Source: Gemmata massiliana (GTDB lineage: Bacteria; Planctomycetota; Planctomycetia; Gemmatales; Gemmataceae). Taken from it: a stretch of 64,000 nt of DNA. Below, piece after piece: positions 34,196 through 45,200 of this stretch. Where the stretch lies: contig HG799463.1 in the NCBI GenBank assembly GCA_000531095.1, positions 602,723-666,722 on the forward strand, read 5' to 3'. A program made the position numbers and the translations under genes. The notes under the pieces were generated by a model. That model worked only from the letters and a program-made list of their open reading frames with translations. It was not told the DNA's origin and did no database searches. Position 1 is the first letter of the stretch. Every line of letters begins with the position of its first letter.

Positions 34196-35281
34196 ATGCG
34201 TCCGATGATCGATGCCCACCTCGACCTCGCCCTCAACGCCCTCAACTACAACCGCGACCTGTTCCTGAGCGTCCCGAAGCTGCGTGAGGTCGAAAAGGGC
34301 TTCACCGACATCAAGGGGCGCGGGCAGGGAACGGTCACGTTCCCCGAACTCAAGCGGTGCCGCGTGCCCGTTTGTGTCGCGACGCTGTTGGCCCGCAGCG
34401 GCCCGGACGCGGCAACCCGCTGGGGCTTCAAGCGCGGCGACATCGACTACGCCACGCAGCACATCGCGTACTCTCACGCCTTCGGTTCCCTCGGTTACTA
34501 CCGGCTCCTGGAAACACAGGGGCACCTGAAGTTCATTCACACCCGCAGCGAGCTAACCGCACACTGGAAAGCGTGGGAAGCGGACCCGAACAACACCCCG
34601 CTCGGGATCATCCTGAGCATGGAAGGCGCGGACCCGATCGTGACGCCAGAGCAAGTGGCGCACTGGTTCGGACTGGGTCTGCGTGCGGTCGGCCCGGCGC
34701 ACTACGGGTTGGGGCAGTACGCCTTCGGCACGGCCGTCGATGGGCCAATGACACCCGCGGGCGTGAAGCTCCTGAAGGAGTTCATGAAAGTCGGGATGAT
34801 TCTCGACGTGACGCACCTCTCGGACCAATCGTTCTGGACCGCGATGGACGTGTACGACGGGCCGATGCTCGCGAGCCACCACAACTTGCGAGCACTCGTT
34901 CCCGGCGACCGGCAACTGACCGACGAGCAGGTGAAGGAACTCATCAAGCGAAACGCGGTGATCGGTTCAGCCTTTGATGCCTGGATGATGTACCCGGGTT
35001 GGGTGCGAGGAGAAACGCAACCCGCAGTGGTAGGGTTGGAAGCGATCGTCGATCACATGGACCGGATCTGTCAGTTCGCGGGCAACGCACGCCACATCGC
35101 GCTGGGCACCGACCTCGACGGCGGGTTCGGCACCGAACAAACCCCGCGCGACCTGGATACGATCACCGACGTCCACAAGCTGGAAGACATCCTCGCGCGC
35201 CGCGGGTACAGCGCGGCCGACATCGACGGCATTTTCTACGGAAACTGGCTCCGGTTCTTCGGCTCGGCACTGCCGGCGTAA
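34196..35281 (+). CDS. membrane dipeptidase (M19 family)
   Basis: This 361-residue zinc peptidase of the renal-dipeptidase family hydrolyses dipeptides, often with a D- or dehydro C-terminal residue. Metal ligands can be seen in IDAHLDL (His and Asp near the N-terminus), MEGADPI (bridging Glu), DVTHLSD (His), SHHNLRAL (His) and LGTDLDGGFG (Asp). There is no signal peptide, so despite the family name it is probably cytoplasmic. The start could be ATG 34196 or 34205. It stands alone, and a strong hairpin terminator follows. Confidence 0.92.
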   Translation: MRPMIDAHLDLALNALNYNRDLFLSVPKLREVEKGFTDIKGRGQGTVTFPELKRCRVPVCVATLLARSGPDAATRWGFKRGDIDYATQHIAYSHAFGSLGYYRLLETQGHLKFIHTRSELTAHWKAWEADPNNTPLGIILSMEGADPIVTPEQVAHWFGLGLRAVGPAHYGLGQYAFGTAVDGPMTPAGVKLLKEFMKVGMILDVTHLSDQSFWTAMDVYDGPMLASHHNLRALVPGDRQLTDEQVKELIKRNAVIGSAFDAWMMYPGWVRGETQPAVVGLEAIVDHMDRICQFAGNARHIALGTDLDGGFGTEQTPRDLDTITDVHKLEDILARRGYSAADIDGIFYGNWLRFFGSALPA

Positions 35282-35309
35282 AACCAAACCGAGTCTCGCT
35301 GAAACCTCC

Positions 35310-35353
35310 AAACCAAGCGAGCCGCAGAGAAATCTCTGCGGCTCGCTTGGTTT
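35310..35353. terminator. bidirectional terminator (perfect 21-bp stem)
   Basis: The bases 35310-35330 are exactly complementary to 35333-35353. The stem is GC-rich (core GCGAGCCGCAGAGA) and ends in A/T pairs, so each transcript leaves a short U run. It lies between the converging dipeptidase and ribonucleotide reductase genes. Confidence 0.9.
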
Positions 35354-35373
35354 CTGCACTTTGCCTATCGCAA

Positions 35374-38300
35374 TTACCCGCAGCCCGTGGTTTCACCGCA
35401 GGTATCGCACTTCATACAGGCGCCACTGCGCACGAGCGTCATTTGCTGACAGTTCGAGCACGGGTCGCCCTCGTACCCCTTCAGACGCGCGGCCCGAATC
35501 CGCTCCGACTGCGATCCGGCTACCGGCGTGTAGCTGTTCCGCGGCGGGAGCACCGCGGCTCCGTTGGACGCCTTCGAGTGGCCATTACCGTTCCCATTTC
35601 CGTTGCCGTTCGCGTGCCCGTTACCGTTCCCGTTCGTGTCACGCGGCGGGGGTGATTGCACCACGTCGCTACCCGACTTGTTGCCCCCGTTGCCGGTCGG
35701 CTTCAGGTGCGCCGAGCGCGGGTGGGCAATACCGGACTTCGGCGGGGCCTTCGGATCGACCGTCCGCGTGCTCACGACCTCTTCGTCGCCCTCGAAGTCG
35801 TCGTCCTCGTCGTGCAGCGAGTCCCCGCGGAGGTCTTCCGGCAACACGTGGGCCAAGTCCTTGCGGTCCAGGTACGTGATGGCCAGTTCCCGGAAGATGT
35901 AGTCGATGATCGACGTGGACATCTTGATGTACGGGTTCCCCTGCACCACCCCGTTCGGCTCGAAGCGCGTGAACAGGAACGCATCAATGTACTCTTCGAG
36001 CGGCACCCCGTGCTGGAGCCCGAGCGACACCGCGATGGCGAAGCAGTTCGTCATGCTGCGGAACGCGGCGCCCTCTTTGTGCATATCGATGAAGATCTCG
36101 CCGAGCGTACCGTCCTCGTACTCGCCCGTGCGGATGTACATCTTGTGGCTGCCGATGCGGGCCTTCTGCGTGTACCCCGCCCGGCGGTCCGGGAGCCGGC
36201 GCCGCTTCGCGATGTACCGGTGAACGATCCGCTCCGTGATCCGCTCGGCGACCTGCACCGGGGCGGCCTTCGGCTCGGCCTTCTCTGCGTCCGGGATGAC
36301 CGACGCGAGCAGGGCGGCTTCGGGCGAATCGGCGACCGAGTTGAGCGGCTGGCTGAGCTTCGAGCCGTCGCGGTAGAGCGCGTTGGCCTTGGTCATCAAT
36401 TGCCACGAGAGCAGGTACGCCTTCTTCACGTCCTCGACGGTCGCGTCGTAGGGCATGTTGATGGTCTTCGAGATCGCGCCGCTGATGTACGGCTGCGCCG
36501 CGGCCATCATGCGGATGTGCGCCTCCCACGACAGGAACCGCTTGCCGATCTTGCCACACTTGTTGGCACAATCGAACACCGGGTAGTGCTCGGCCTTCAG
36601 GTGCGGCGCGCCCTCAATGGTCATCGTGCCGCAGACGTAGGCGTTCGCTTCCGTGACCTGTTGCTTGCTGAAGCCCAAGTGCGAGAGCAGGTCGAACGTC
36701 GGGTTGGCGAGAGCCTCGGCCGACACCTTCAACGTGTTCTTGACGAAGTCCTCGCCCAGCGTCCACAAGTTGAACACGAACGGCAGCTCGAACGTGCCGG
36801 GGAGTTGTGCTTCGATCTTCTTGAGCACCTCGTCCGTGAACCCCTTCGCCTTGAGAACTGAGGGGTTGATGTGCGGGCACCCGTTGAGCGTGGCTGCCCC
36901 GCGGCTGTACCGCACGATGTCCTCGACCTGCCACGGAGCGTAGCCGAGCTTCGCGAGTGCGGGCGGCACCGACTGGTTGATGATTTTGAAGTACCCGCCG
37001 CCCGCGAGCTTCTTGAACTTCACCAGCGCGAAGTCCGGCTCGATGCCCGTGGTGTCGCAGTCCATGACCAGGCCGATGGTCCCGGTCGGGGCAATGACCG
37101 TGACTTGAGCGTTCCGGTACCCGTGGCGCTCGCCGAGTTCGAGCATCCGGTCGGACTCGCGCCGCGCGGTCGCGAGCATGTCGGCCGGGCAGTACCGGGC
37201 GTCGATACCGACCGGGAACACGGTCAGCCCCTCGTACTCCGCGGGGGCGGCGTTGTACGTGGCGCGGCGGTGGTTGCGGATCACCCGCAGCATGTGGTCA
37301 CGGTTGTCCGCGAACCGCACGAACGGCCCGACCTCCGCGGCCATTTCCGCGCTGGCGGCGTAAGCGCCCGCGTGCATGATCGCGGTGAGCGCGCCGCACT
37401 GGGCGCGGCCCTCGGGCGAGTCGTAGGGGATGCCCTGCACCATGAGCAGCGCGCCCAGGTTCGCGTAGCCGAGGCCGAGCGTGCGGAAGTCGTAAGACTT
37501 CTGCGCGACGGACGGACTCGGGAACTGCGCCATGTACACGCTGACTTCCAGGATCATCGTCCAGATGCGGACCGCGTGCCGGTACGCCTCGATGTCGAAC
37601 TTGTTCGCCTTCACGTCGAAGAACGTCGTGAGGTTCAGCGACGCGAGGTTGCACGCCGTGTCGTCGAGGAACAGGTACTCGGAGCAATTGTGAACGGTAA
37701 TACCGTTGGCAACGAAGTGGTGCGTTACGGGTTCCGTCAGGTCGTACACCGATTCGACGCCCAGGTACTCGAGGCTCTCGACTGGGTCTTCGAGCCGATC
37801 GGCGTAGGTCGTGACCTCGCGGTTGAGGCGCGCCAGTTGTTCGCACTTCGGGCTACCGGGAACGAACCCGATCTCACGCTCGAAAACGAGCCGCGAGGTG
37901 CGGCTGATTCGCAGGCTGTGGACCTGCTGAACCGGGTACTCTTTGACCCCACCGCGGCCGTCGGGAAGCATCGCCGTCGTCTGCCCAGCCACTCGCCGGT
38001 TGGTGTACAGCTTCGCTTTAACACCGAACGACAGAAGTAGCAATTGGACCTGTCTGAGCAGGTCGAGCGAACAACTGTCGAGGCTGATGTACTGTGATTT
38101 GGCACCGTACTGGGCTACGGTCCCGTCGGCGGTGAAGAGGCCACGAAGGACACCCGCGAGCGAGGCACGGTCGAGGCGGAAGACGTCGCTGGTGAATTGC
38201 TTGGCAGCACTGCCCTCGTTTAACACGGCGAACCGCTTCAGAACGTCCACCACACACCGACTGCCGGTGCCAACGCGCACGGTCGCTTGCGGACTGGTCA

Positions 38301-40239
38301 CATGCGTTTCGCGTGCGCCGCGCCCGTCGACCGCGAACTCGGATCGGTACGAGCGGAGGTCTTCGTGTACCCGCTCCGCAACAGCTTGCTCTTCGGGCGC
38401 GAGGGTCACCATCGCGGCTTCCCGCTCACCCATCAAGCACCCGTCACCGACCATTAAGCCGAGGTATTCAGTCAACCGCGAATCGAGTTCCACGAACCCG
38501 TGCACCGGGCGCGGGTCGCGCCGGTCCGCGAATACGCCGCGTCCCAACTGCACCACGTCGTCCTTCGTCAACTCGCAGGCCGGTACGTCCCCGCGGTTCA
38601 CGGTCAACACACGGTGGTCGCCGGTCAACTTAACTTCAAAGCCGGCGCGCGTCCGGAGCCGGTACACGGGCTTCTCACCGGTTTTGAAAGCCGGCTTGAT
38701 GGAGTGAAGCTCACCATCCGCACCGACAACGGCCGTAGCGCGTTCAAGCAGTTGATCGATCTGGATCAATCCGTCCGCGGTGGCAACCAGAGTGTCTCCC
38801 GTCACACACGGGTTACTCGCCCGAATGTCCCCGTCGAGGGGGCACGTGTGCCACTCGTTGATGGTGGTGTGGAACTGCACGCCGGGGTCGGCACAGCTCC
38901 ACGCGGCGTAAGAGATCTGCTCCCACAAGTCGCGTGCGGGAATCGTCCGCTTGGCCTTCGGCGCGCGGTTCTCCTTCTTGGCCTTCTCCAGTTCCGTGCG
39001 CCAGTACAGGTGCCACGGGCCGTTCGTCTCCACGGCCTTCATGAACTCGTTGGGAATGCGCACCGAGTTGTTGCTGTTCTGCCCCGAAACGGTGTAGTAC
39101 GCCTTGGACGTCCAGTCGGTGTCGTATTCGTCCACCTCGATGCTCTTCCACCCCTGGCGTGCGAGTTGCAACACGCGGGCGATGTAGTTTTCGGGCACGA
39201 GTGCCGCACGCGCGTCGAGCACCGACTTGCGAAGCCCCGCGTTCTTCGCCGGGTCGTACCGCTCCTCGGCGACCGCGTGGCCGTGAATGGCCTTCATCAC
39301 CGCATTGAGGTGCTTGTTCAGCAACTTCGAGCCGGTCACGAGGTCCGCGACCTTCAGCTCCTCGGTCACCTTCCAGTTGACGAACTCTTCGATGTCCGGG
39401 TGGTCGAGGTCGAGCACGACCATCTTCGCGGCTCTGCGCGTGGTCCCACCGCTCTTGATCGCCCCGGCCGCCCGGTCGCCGATCTTGAGGAAGCTCATCA
39501 GCCCCGACGATTTACCGCCGCCAGAAAGAGGTTCGCCCTCACCGCGCAGCGACGAGAAGTTCGACCCGGTGCCGCTGCCGTATTTGAAGATGCGCGCCTC
39601 ACGGACCCACAGGTCCATGATGCCGCCATCGTTCACGAGATCATCCGAGACGTGCTGGATGAAGCACGCATGCGGCGCGGGCCGCTCGTAAGCGCTCGTG
39701 GACCGTTCGAGTTGCCCCGTGAGCGGGTTGACGAAGTGGTGGCCCTGGGGCGGGCCTTCGATGCCGTAGGCCCAGTGCAGCCCGGTGTTGAACCACTGCG
39801 GGCTGTTCGGGGCCGCCATCTGCATCGCGAGCATGTGGCAGGTTTCGTCGTAGAACGCCCGCGCGTCGCGTTCAGAGGTGAAGTATCCGCCCTTCCAGCC
39901 CCAATACGTCCAGCACCCTGCGAGCCGGTGGAACACCTGGCGCGAGTCCGATTCCCCGCCGGTCGGGGTACTTGGTGATTCGGGCGCGCTGCGCTGAATC
40001 CACGAAGGCACGTTCTCTTCGACAACGTGCGTGAGGTGCATGGGCACCCCGGCCCGCCGGAAGTATTTTTGCGCGAGGATGTCGACCGCGACTTGCGACC
40101 ACTTCGCGGGCACCATCACGTCGTTCATCTCGAACACGACCGACCCGTTGGGGTTGCGGATCGTGGAGCTCCGGGGGGCGAACTCGATGCCGGCGAACGG
40201 ATCTTGACCCTCGCGGGTAAATTTGCGGGTGATCTGCAT
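35374..40239 (-). CDS. nrdJ: class II (B12-dependent) ribonucleotide reductase with intein
   Basis: The 1621-residue precursor reduces ribonucleotides with adenosylcobalamin. The N-extein (1-477) holds [24 protein letters not shown] and [11 protein letters not shown]. The C-extein (852-1621) resumes at [19 protein letters not shown] and contains the thiyl-radical region and [16 protein letters not shown]. The end is an NG-repeat linker ([16 protein letters not shown]) and a zinc-binding tail (CSNCQQ...[14 protein letters not shown]) typical of this long type. An intein splits the conserved NPC-SEY site. Without it the enzyme is about 1247 residues, normal for planctomycetes. The start is ATG 40237-40239. 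A dCTP deaminase gene lies upstream. Confidence 0.95.
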   Translation of the reverse strand: MQITRKFTREGQDPFAGIEFAPRSSTIRNPNGSVVFEMNDVMVPAKWSQVAVDILAQKYFRRAGVPMHLTHVVEENVPSWIQRSAPESPSTPTGGESDSRQVFHRLAGCWTYWGWKGGYFTSERDARAFYDETCHMLAMQMAAPNSPQWFNTGLHWAYGIEGPPQGHHFVNPLTGQLERSTSAYERPAPHACFIQHVSDDLVNDGGIMDLWVREARIFKYGSGTGSNFSSLRGEGEPLSGGGKSSGLMSFLKIGDRAAGAIKSGGTTRRAAKMVVLDLDHPDIEEFVNWKVTEELKVADLVTGSKLLNKHLNAVMKAIHGHAVAEERYDPAKNAGLRKSVLDARAALVPENYIARVLQLARQGWKSIEVDEYDTDWTSKAYYTVSGQNSNNSVRIPNEFMKAVETNGPWHLYWRTELEKAKKENRAPKAKRTIPARDLWEQISYAAWSCADPGVQFHTTINEWHTCPLDGDIRASNPCVTGDTLVATADGLIQIDQLLERATAVVGADGELHSIKPAFKTGEKPVYRLRTRAGFEVKLTGDHRVLTVNRGDVPACELTKDDVVQLGRGVFADRRDPRPVHGFVELDSRLTEYLGLMVGDGCLMGEREAAMVTLAPEEQAVAERVHEDLRSYRSEFAVDGRGARETHVTSPQATVRVGTGSRCVVDVLKRFAVLNEGSAAKQFTSDVFRLDRASLAGVLRGLFTADGTVAQYGAKSQYISLDSCSLDLLRQVQLLLLSFGVKAKLYTNRRVAGQTTAMLPDGRGGVKEYPVQQVHSLRISRTSRLVFEREIGFVPGSPKCEQLARLNREVTTYADRLEDPVESLEYLGVESVYDLTEPVTHHFVANGITVHNCSEYLFLDDTACNLASLNLTTFFDVKANKFDIEAYRHAVRIWTMILEVSVYMAQFPSPSVAQKSYDFRTLGLGYANLGALLMVQGIPYDSPEGRAQCGALTAIMHAGAYAASAEMAAEVGPFVRFADNRDHMLRVIRNHRRATYNAAPAEYEGLTVFPVGIDARYCPADMLATARRESDRMLELGERHGYRNAQVTVIAPTGTIGLVMDCDTTGIEPDFALVKFKKLAGGGYFKIINQSVPPALAKLGYAPWQVEDIVRYSRGAATLNGCPHINPSVLKAKGFTDEVLKKIEAQLPGTFELPFVFNLWTLGEDFVKNTLKVSAEALANPTFDLLSHLGFSKQQVTEANAYVCGTMTIEGAPHLKAEHYPVFDCANKCGKIGKRFLSWEAHIRMMAAAQPYISGAISKTINMPYDATVEDVKKAYLLSWQLMTKANALYRDGSKLSQPLNSVADSPEAALLASVIPDAEKAEPKAAPVQVAERITERIVHRYIAKRRRLPDRRAGYTQKARIGSHKMYIRTGEYEDGTLGEIFIDMHKEGAAFRSMTNCFAIAVSLGLQHGVPLEEYIDAFLFTRFEPNGVVQGNPYIKMSTSIIDYIFRELAITYLDRKDLAHVLPEDLRGDSLHDEDDDFEGDEEVVSTRTVDPKAPPKSGIAHPRSAHLKPTGNGGNKSGSDVVQSPPPRDTNGNGNGHANGNGNGNGNGHSKASNGAAVLPPRNSYTPVAGSQSERIRAARLKGYEGDPCSNCQQMTLVRSGACMKCDTCGETTGCG
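37687..38808 (-). other. intein in NrdJ with LAGLIDADG homing endonuclease motifs
   Basis: This is a 374-residue in-frame insert. It starts with Cys ([13 protein letters not shown], block A), has block B around [10 protein letters not shown] and ends with [13 protein letters not shown] (blocks F and G, terminal His-Asn), followed by Cys as first C-extein residue; all splicing residues are present. Two dodecapeptide motifs of the LAGLIDADG endonuclease, YLGLMVGDG and LRGLFTADG, lie in the middle at about intein residues 128-136 and 223-231, with acidic residues kept. It therefore looks like a full intein able to splice and possibly to home. It sits between the Pro and Cys of the conserved NPCSEY site of the reductase. 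Confidence 0.93.
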
Positions 40240-40549
40240 ATCTGGGTCCGGCAAGATTATTGAGCGAAAAAGATCGGCCCGTCCGTGAACCGGTCTTCAT
40301 GATCGCGTCGCCTGCACTTGATCGGCAGACGAAGTCACCGAGGCACCGCCAAGATTTGTCGCGCGATCCAGGGCGCCCAATGCGCCTCCGGAACAACCGC
40401 TACAAACCCCCAAAACCATTCTACAGCAATTGTGAACACTATTCCACTATCCGCTACGCGGTCAAAACTGGCGCATTCCGAACTGACCATAAAACGAGCG
40501 CGGCGAGCACCTAAACGGATACTCGCCGCGCTCACAGAATTACGCGATC
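40240..40549. other. region between nrdJ and dcd
   Basis: These 310 bases lie upstream of nrdJ and downstream of dcd. The dcd terminator is at 40496-40533. The rest is AT-richer and may contain the nrdJ promoter. I looked for a cobalamin riboswitch but found no clear B12-box sequence, and cannot exclude one by eye. Confidence 0.45.
40496..40533 (-). terminator. intrinsic terminator after dcd
   Basis: GAGCGCGGCGAG (40496-40507) pairs perfectly with 40522-40533, loop 14 bases. On the minus strand the stem is followed by GTTTTATGG. It lies 17 bases past the dcd stop, so dcd and nrdJ are separate transcripts. Confidence 0.85.
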
Positions 40550-41107
40550 TCAGTTGCCCGTGCCCGGCACAAACGGGAGCGTTAAACCCGTTTGGTCCTG
40601 GTACTTACCCTTCTTGTCCGCGTAGCTCGTGTGGCAGACCGCCTCGCCCTTGTAGAAGAGGATCTGCGCGATGCCCTCGTTCGCGTAGATCTTGGCAGGA
40701 AGCGGAGTTGTGTTGCTGATCTCGATCGTGATCCGCCCGCGCCACTCGGGCTCCAGCGGCGTTACGTTCACAATGATCCCGCACCGCGCGTAAGTGCTTT
40801 TCCCCAAACACACGCAGAGGATGTCGCGCGGGATTTCGAGGTACTCGACCGTTTCCGCGAGCGCGAAGCTGTTCGGCGGAATAATGCAGAAATCCGCGTC
40901 GACATCGACGAACGATTTCGGGTCGAAGTTCTTGGGATCGACCGTGCTGCCCCACACATTGGTGAAGACTTTAAACCGCCGGTCCACTCGCACGTCGTAA
41001 CCGTAACTCGTTACGCCGTAAGAGATGATGCCGGGTCGGTGTTGTTGCGGAGCGAAGGGCACGATCTTCACGTCGCGCTCGATCATCCAATCGGGTAGCA
41101 CGCCCAT
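40550..41107 (-). CDS. dcd: dCTP deaminase
   Basis: The 185-residue enzyme converts dCTP to dUTP (and ammonia), the first step to dTTP in many bacteria. Typical motifs are [13 protein letters not shown], the catalytic region [33 protein letters not shown] with the conserved Glu, and the C-terminal [14 protein letters not shown]. Length fits the family (about 190). The ATG at 41105-41107 has a strong GGAGGAAGG ribosome site. It sits upstream of nrdJ but is separated from it by a terminator; the two genes share the deoxynucleotide pathway. Confidence 0.93.
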   Translation of the reverse strand: MGVLPDWMIERDVKIVPFAPQQHRPGIISYGVTSYGYDVRVDRRFKVFTNVWGSTVDPKNFDPKSFVDVDADFCIIPPNSFALAETVEYLEIPRDILCVCLGKSTYARCGIIVNVTPLEPEWRGRITIEISNTTPLPAKIYANEGIAQILFYKGEAVCHTSYADKKGKYQDQTGLTLPFVPGTGN

Positions 41108-41282
41108 CCCTTCCTCCACAACGGGTCCATTCGATTATCGGCTACTTTCGCGGTCGAGATACAAGCAAACGCGCAAGAACCGCGCACTGGAGCCGATCCA
41201 GTCAAAACTGCGGTAGCGGTGTCGATGGCCGAGCCGATACAACAGACACGCACACACACGACCGTCGACAGCGAGGACCGCG

Positions 41283-42176
41283 ATGACGTCCACCCTGTTC
41301 GCGATTGCTTTAATCACGTCCGCACCCGTTCCTATTCCAGAGCCGTCTACCGAACTCTGGCAGGTCGCGCCCGGAACGAGCGCGAAGGTGTGGACCGTGA
41401 CCGACAAACCGAGCGAGAAAAAACGGGCGCTGGTGCTGATCCCCGGGTTGCATGTTCACCCGCTGCGCCCGGCCAAAGCGACCAAGCCGGAACTTCGAGA
41501 CTGGCAGCAACCCAAAAGCGAACTCGTGAAGGCGCTGGCGAAAGACTTCGACGTCTTCGCCTTCGGCTACTCTCAAACGATCAGCGCGGACGAAGTGGCT
41601 CAAGGCCCTGGGCTGCGCGACACGGTCGCGAACCTGCGCAAGTCCGGGTACACCGAAATCGTTCTGGTCGGGCACTCGGCTGGTGGCGTCATCGGGCGTC
41701 AATTCGTCGAACAGAACCCCGACGCGGGCGTGACGCGACTGATCGCGATCGCCGCACCGTTCGCGGGCGCGGAGGCCGCCACCTTAAATGTCGGCTACCC
41801 GAAGGTTCAGGCGCCGTTCGTGAAGTCGCTCGCGCCCGAAGCGCGGAAAGAAGCCATGCGGGGGAACAAGTTCGCCCTCAACGCGGACACCGAGTTCGCG
41901 TGCGTGGTGTGTCGACTCAAGCGCGGGGACACGGACGGCGTGGTACTCGTGCGCAGCCAGTGGCCCGAAGACCTTCAGCAGCTCGGCATCCCGGCCGTGA
42001 TCGCGCCGGTCAGCCATTTCGACGCAATGGACAACGCCACGACCGCGAAAACGATTCTTGAACTCGCGAAGGGGAAGCTGACCCGCTGGTCAACAGAGGA
42101 AGTGGATACCGCACGCAAGATCCTGTTCGCTGAGCAGCCAGCCCGCTCGAACTTCCTCCGGCGCCAGGCAAAATAA
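41283..42176 (+). CDS. exported alpha/beta hydrolase
   Basis: The 297-residue protein has a hydrophobic N-terminal export signal (TSTLFAIALITSAPVPIP). The alpha/beta hydrolase fold has ALVLIPGLHVHP (oxyanion region), nucleophile elbow VGHSAGGVIG (Ser about 126) and a likely catalytic His in VSHFDAMD. Two Cys in CVVCRL could form a disulfide. The esterase or lipase substrate is unknown. It diverges from dcd and converges on the TPR-kinase gene. Confidence 0.82.
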   Translation: MTSTLFAIALITSAPVPIPEPSTELWQVAPGTSAKVWTVTDKPSEKKRALVLIPGLHVHPLRPAKATKPELRDWQQPKSELVKALAKDFDVFAFGYSQTISADEVAQGPGLRDTVANLRKSGYTEIVLVGHSAGGVIGRQFVEQNPDAGVTRLIAIAAPFAGAEAATLNVGYPKVQAPFVKSLAPEARKEAMRGNKFALNADTEFACVVCRLKRGDTDGVVLVRSQWPEDLQQLGIPAVIAPVSHFDAMDNATTAKTILELAKGKLTRWSTEEVDTARKILFAEQPARSNFLRRQAK

Positions 42177-42280
42177 CAAGAGAACTCGCCCGGAAAATCC
42201 GGTGAAACACGAAAGCCTCTAGAGCGCTTGTAAGCGCAACGTTTACAGCGAGAGAGCCGAACGCAAACGATTACTGCTGC

Positions 42281-45200
42281 TTAATCACAACGAACGGCGC
42301 GTGGGGGCGGAGCGACGGACGGGTACTTGGCCCGCTCGGTTCGCCACCTGGCGAGTTCGGCGGGTTGGTTCGTCGCGGTGCACAGTTCGATTAGTCGGTC
42401 TACCGCATCCGGCAGAAGGGCCTTTTGGGAACCGGGGATTTTATCGGCCCGCGCGCGAAGCCCCTCGTACCCCCCGGCGAGAAGCGGGGCCGCCTTGTCG
42501 AACTGCTTCCGCCCCACTGCGACCGCGCCGAGCAGGGACTTGGTTTGAAACGTCCGCCAGTCGTCCGGTAACTTCTTTTCGCGGATCGTCAGGCACTCGC
42601 GCAGAACTGTCTCGGCCTCCGGGAACTTGCGCGCGACGAGAAGGGCCTCGCCCAACCCGGCGAGCGTCCGCGCCAGGTTCGGGTCGTCGGGCTTCAGGAG
42701 AGGGCGCGTGGCCGCGAGCAGGTCGCGGTACGTCGCGGCCGCGCGATCGAGTTGGTTGTCCTTCAGGTACGCGGCCCCCAAGTACTGTGTCACCGTTTGC
42801 GTGTCCGGGGCGACCGCCCCGAACCTCTTCTGGAACGCGGTGGCGACCTGTTCGTGGAGGCGCACCGCGTCTCCCGTGCGCCCCACCGAGCCGTATGCAA
42901 GTGCCAGGTTCGCCATTGTGACCAACAGGTCGCGGTGATCCGGATCGAGCTTGGCCTTTTGAACGACCAGTAGTTGTTCGAGTAGCGGGATCGCGTCGAC
43001 CGCGCGCCCCGCCGTGTCGTATGCGGACGCGAGCTGTGCGGTCGTCCGCTGCACCCCGGTGTCGTCCTCGGGGCCGACTTTTTTCCGCGCGGCGAGGGTC
43101 CGTTCGAGTACCGGGATCGCTTCGTCTAGTTTGCCGGCGACCCGGAGGGCCACGCCGAGGTCGTGGGTCGCGGTGAGTGTCGTTCTGTGCATCGGCCCGA
43201 GTTTCGTGGTCGCGAGGTCCACCAACTCGCGGAGCAGCGCGAGTGCGTCCGCGGGCCGGTTCAGGTAGCTGTAGGTCATGGCCAGGTCCTGCGTAGCCGT
43301 GAGCACGGCCCCGGTGTTCGGTTCCTTGGCGCTTTTCGCGCGCTTTAGCGCCTCCTCGCTCACGGGCAGCGCGTCGGGCGCTCGGCCGAACTGGTAGCAG
43401 GTCTGGGCCAGTTTGCTCATCGCGTCGAGCGTCCGGTGGTGGGTCGGGCCGAACTTGTCCTCGATCCGGGTCAGCGTTTCGCGCTGCATGTCAATGCCTT
43501 TGGCCGTGTTTCCGGACTCGGCGTAAGCCCGGCCCAGGAAGTTCACGGCCAGGAGCGTATCGGGGTGGTCGAAGCCCTTGTTCGTCCTCATGAGGGTCAC
43601 GGCCTCTTCGTGCAGCGTCACCGCGTCGCCCGTCCGACCCACCGCCTGGTACAGCATCGCCAGGTTCGTGACCGAGTTGATGAACTCGACGTGGTCCGGA
43701 GCCCACGCCTTCCGCATCCCGGCCAGTGCCTGTTCCGCGAGCGGGATCGCGTCGCCCAACCGATTGGCGCTCCAGTACCGGCCGGCGAGTTGGGTCATCG
43801 TCATCAGGGTGTCGGGGTGCTCCGGCCCGAGCACCGACCGGCGCCGCGCGAGCAAATCCTCGCTCACCCGAACGGCCTCGTCGATCCGGTCCGATTGCCC
43901 CAGCGCGAACGCCAGTCGGTGCATCACGTCGAGCGCGGCGGGGGCGTTCGGCCCGAGCTCCTTCTGGTAGTCGGCCAGGGCCTTTTCCTGTATCGCGGCC
44001 GCGCGGTCCGGCAACCCGAGTCCGAAGAACGTTTGGCCCAGCGCGTCCCGGAGCCGGGCGCGCGCGAGGGCGGCCATGTCTTTGTCCCGGTCAAGTTGTG
44101 ACGCGGCCCGCTCGAGGAGGTCGACGACCTTGAGCTGGCGCCCGTCCTCGGCCGGGTCCGGCTTGCGGAACGCATTCACGAGATAGTCGGAAGTAGCGGT
44201 CGCTTGCTTTTGGGCCGTTTCCGCCTTCGCTTGCGCGTGTTTTGAATCGGCGAGCGCCCGTTCGGTTTCTTTCTGTGACCGCTCGGCCTCTTCCCGCGAT
44301 TGTTCGGCCTGCGCGAGCCGCTCTCGGGCCAGGCCCTCGGCCCCCAGCGCGCGCCGCAACCCCCAGGAGGTGCCGACGATGCCGCACACGAGCGCGAGAA
44401 AAACCAGCGCGCCCGCGGCGACGGGGCCGCGGTTCCGGCGCGCGAACTTCCGCGCCTTGTACCACCGGGTCGGCGGGCGCGCCTCGACCGGTTCGTCGGC
44501 CAGGTACCGCTCGACGTCGCGCGCCAGGCCCCCGACACTGTCGTAGCGCCGGTCGCGGTCCTTCTCCAGCGCCCGCATCACCACCCAGTCGAGTTCCCCG
44601 CGCAGCGCCTGCACCAGTTCGGCCGGGCCGGTGCTGCGGTTGGCCGCGATGAGCGGGCGGGCGTCGGCCGTGCTCAGCTTCGTGCTCGGGCGCGGCGGCT
44701 CGACCTCCCGAACCATTCTCAGCGCTTCCAGGATCGTCGCCCGCTTGAGCTGCTGGGCGTCGATCGGGAGCAACCCGATCAGCAACTCGTAGAGCACCAC
44801 CCCGAGCGCGTACACGTCGGTCCGCGTGTCGACGTCGACCGCGAGCGGGTCGGCCTGTTCGGGGGACATGTACGCGGGCGTGCCCACGACGGCGCCGAAA
44901 TCCCGGATGCTCTGGTCCGTCAGCTTCAGCTCGGTCGCCTTGGCCACGCCGAAGTCGATGACCTTCGGGGTCGGGCGCCCATCAACCTCGGTAACGAGGA
45001 TGTTGCCCGGCTTCAGGTCGCGGTGGATGATCCCCTTCTGGTGCGCGTGCTGCACGGCCCGGCACACCGAGACGAACAGTTCGAGGCGGGCGCCCACCGG
45101 GAGCCGGTGCCGGTCGCAGTACGCGGTGACCGGCACCCCGCGCACCAGTTCCATGACGAAGAACGGCTGCCCCGCGCTCGTGGTGCCCCCATCGTACACG

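Noticed and set aside
35580-35635. Repetitive stretch in nrdJ that looks like a tandem repeat or short CRISPR
   Set aside because: It is a coding Asn-Gly repeat linker; no spacer-repeat pattern is present.
38500-39978. Long plus-strand open frame of 492 codons within nrdJ
   Set aside because: It is the antisense of a clear ribonucleotide reductase, with Arg/Val/His-biased product and no domain; such frames are common at this GC content.
40240-40495. Possible cobalamin riboswitch before the B12-dependent nrdJ
   Set aside because: No convincing B12-box or peripheral stems could be seen by eye; left as not found.
42177-42280. Short palindrome GCGCTTGTAAGCGC between converging genes
   Set aside because: Six-bp stem only; too weak to call a terminator.
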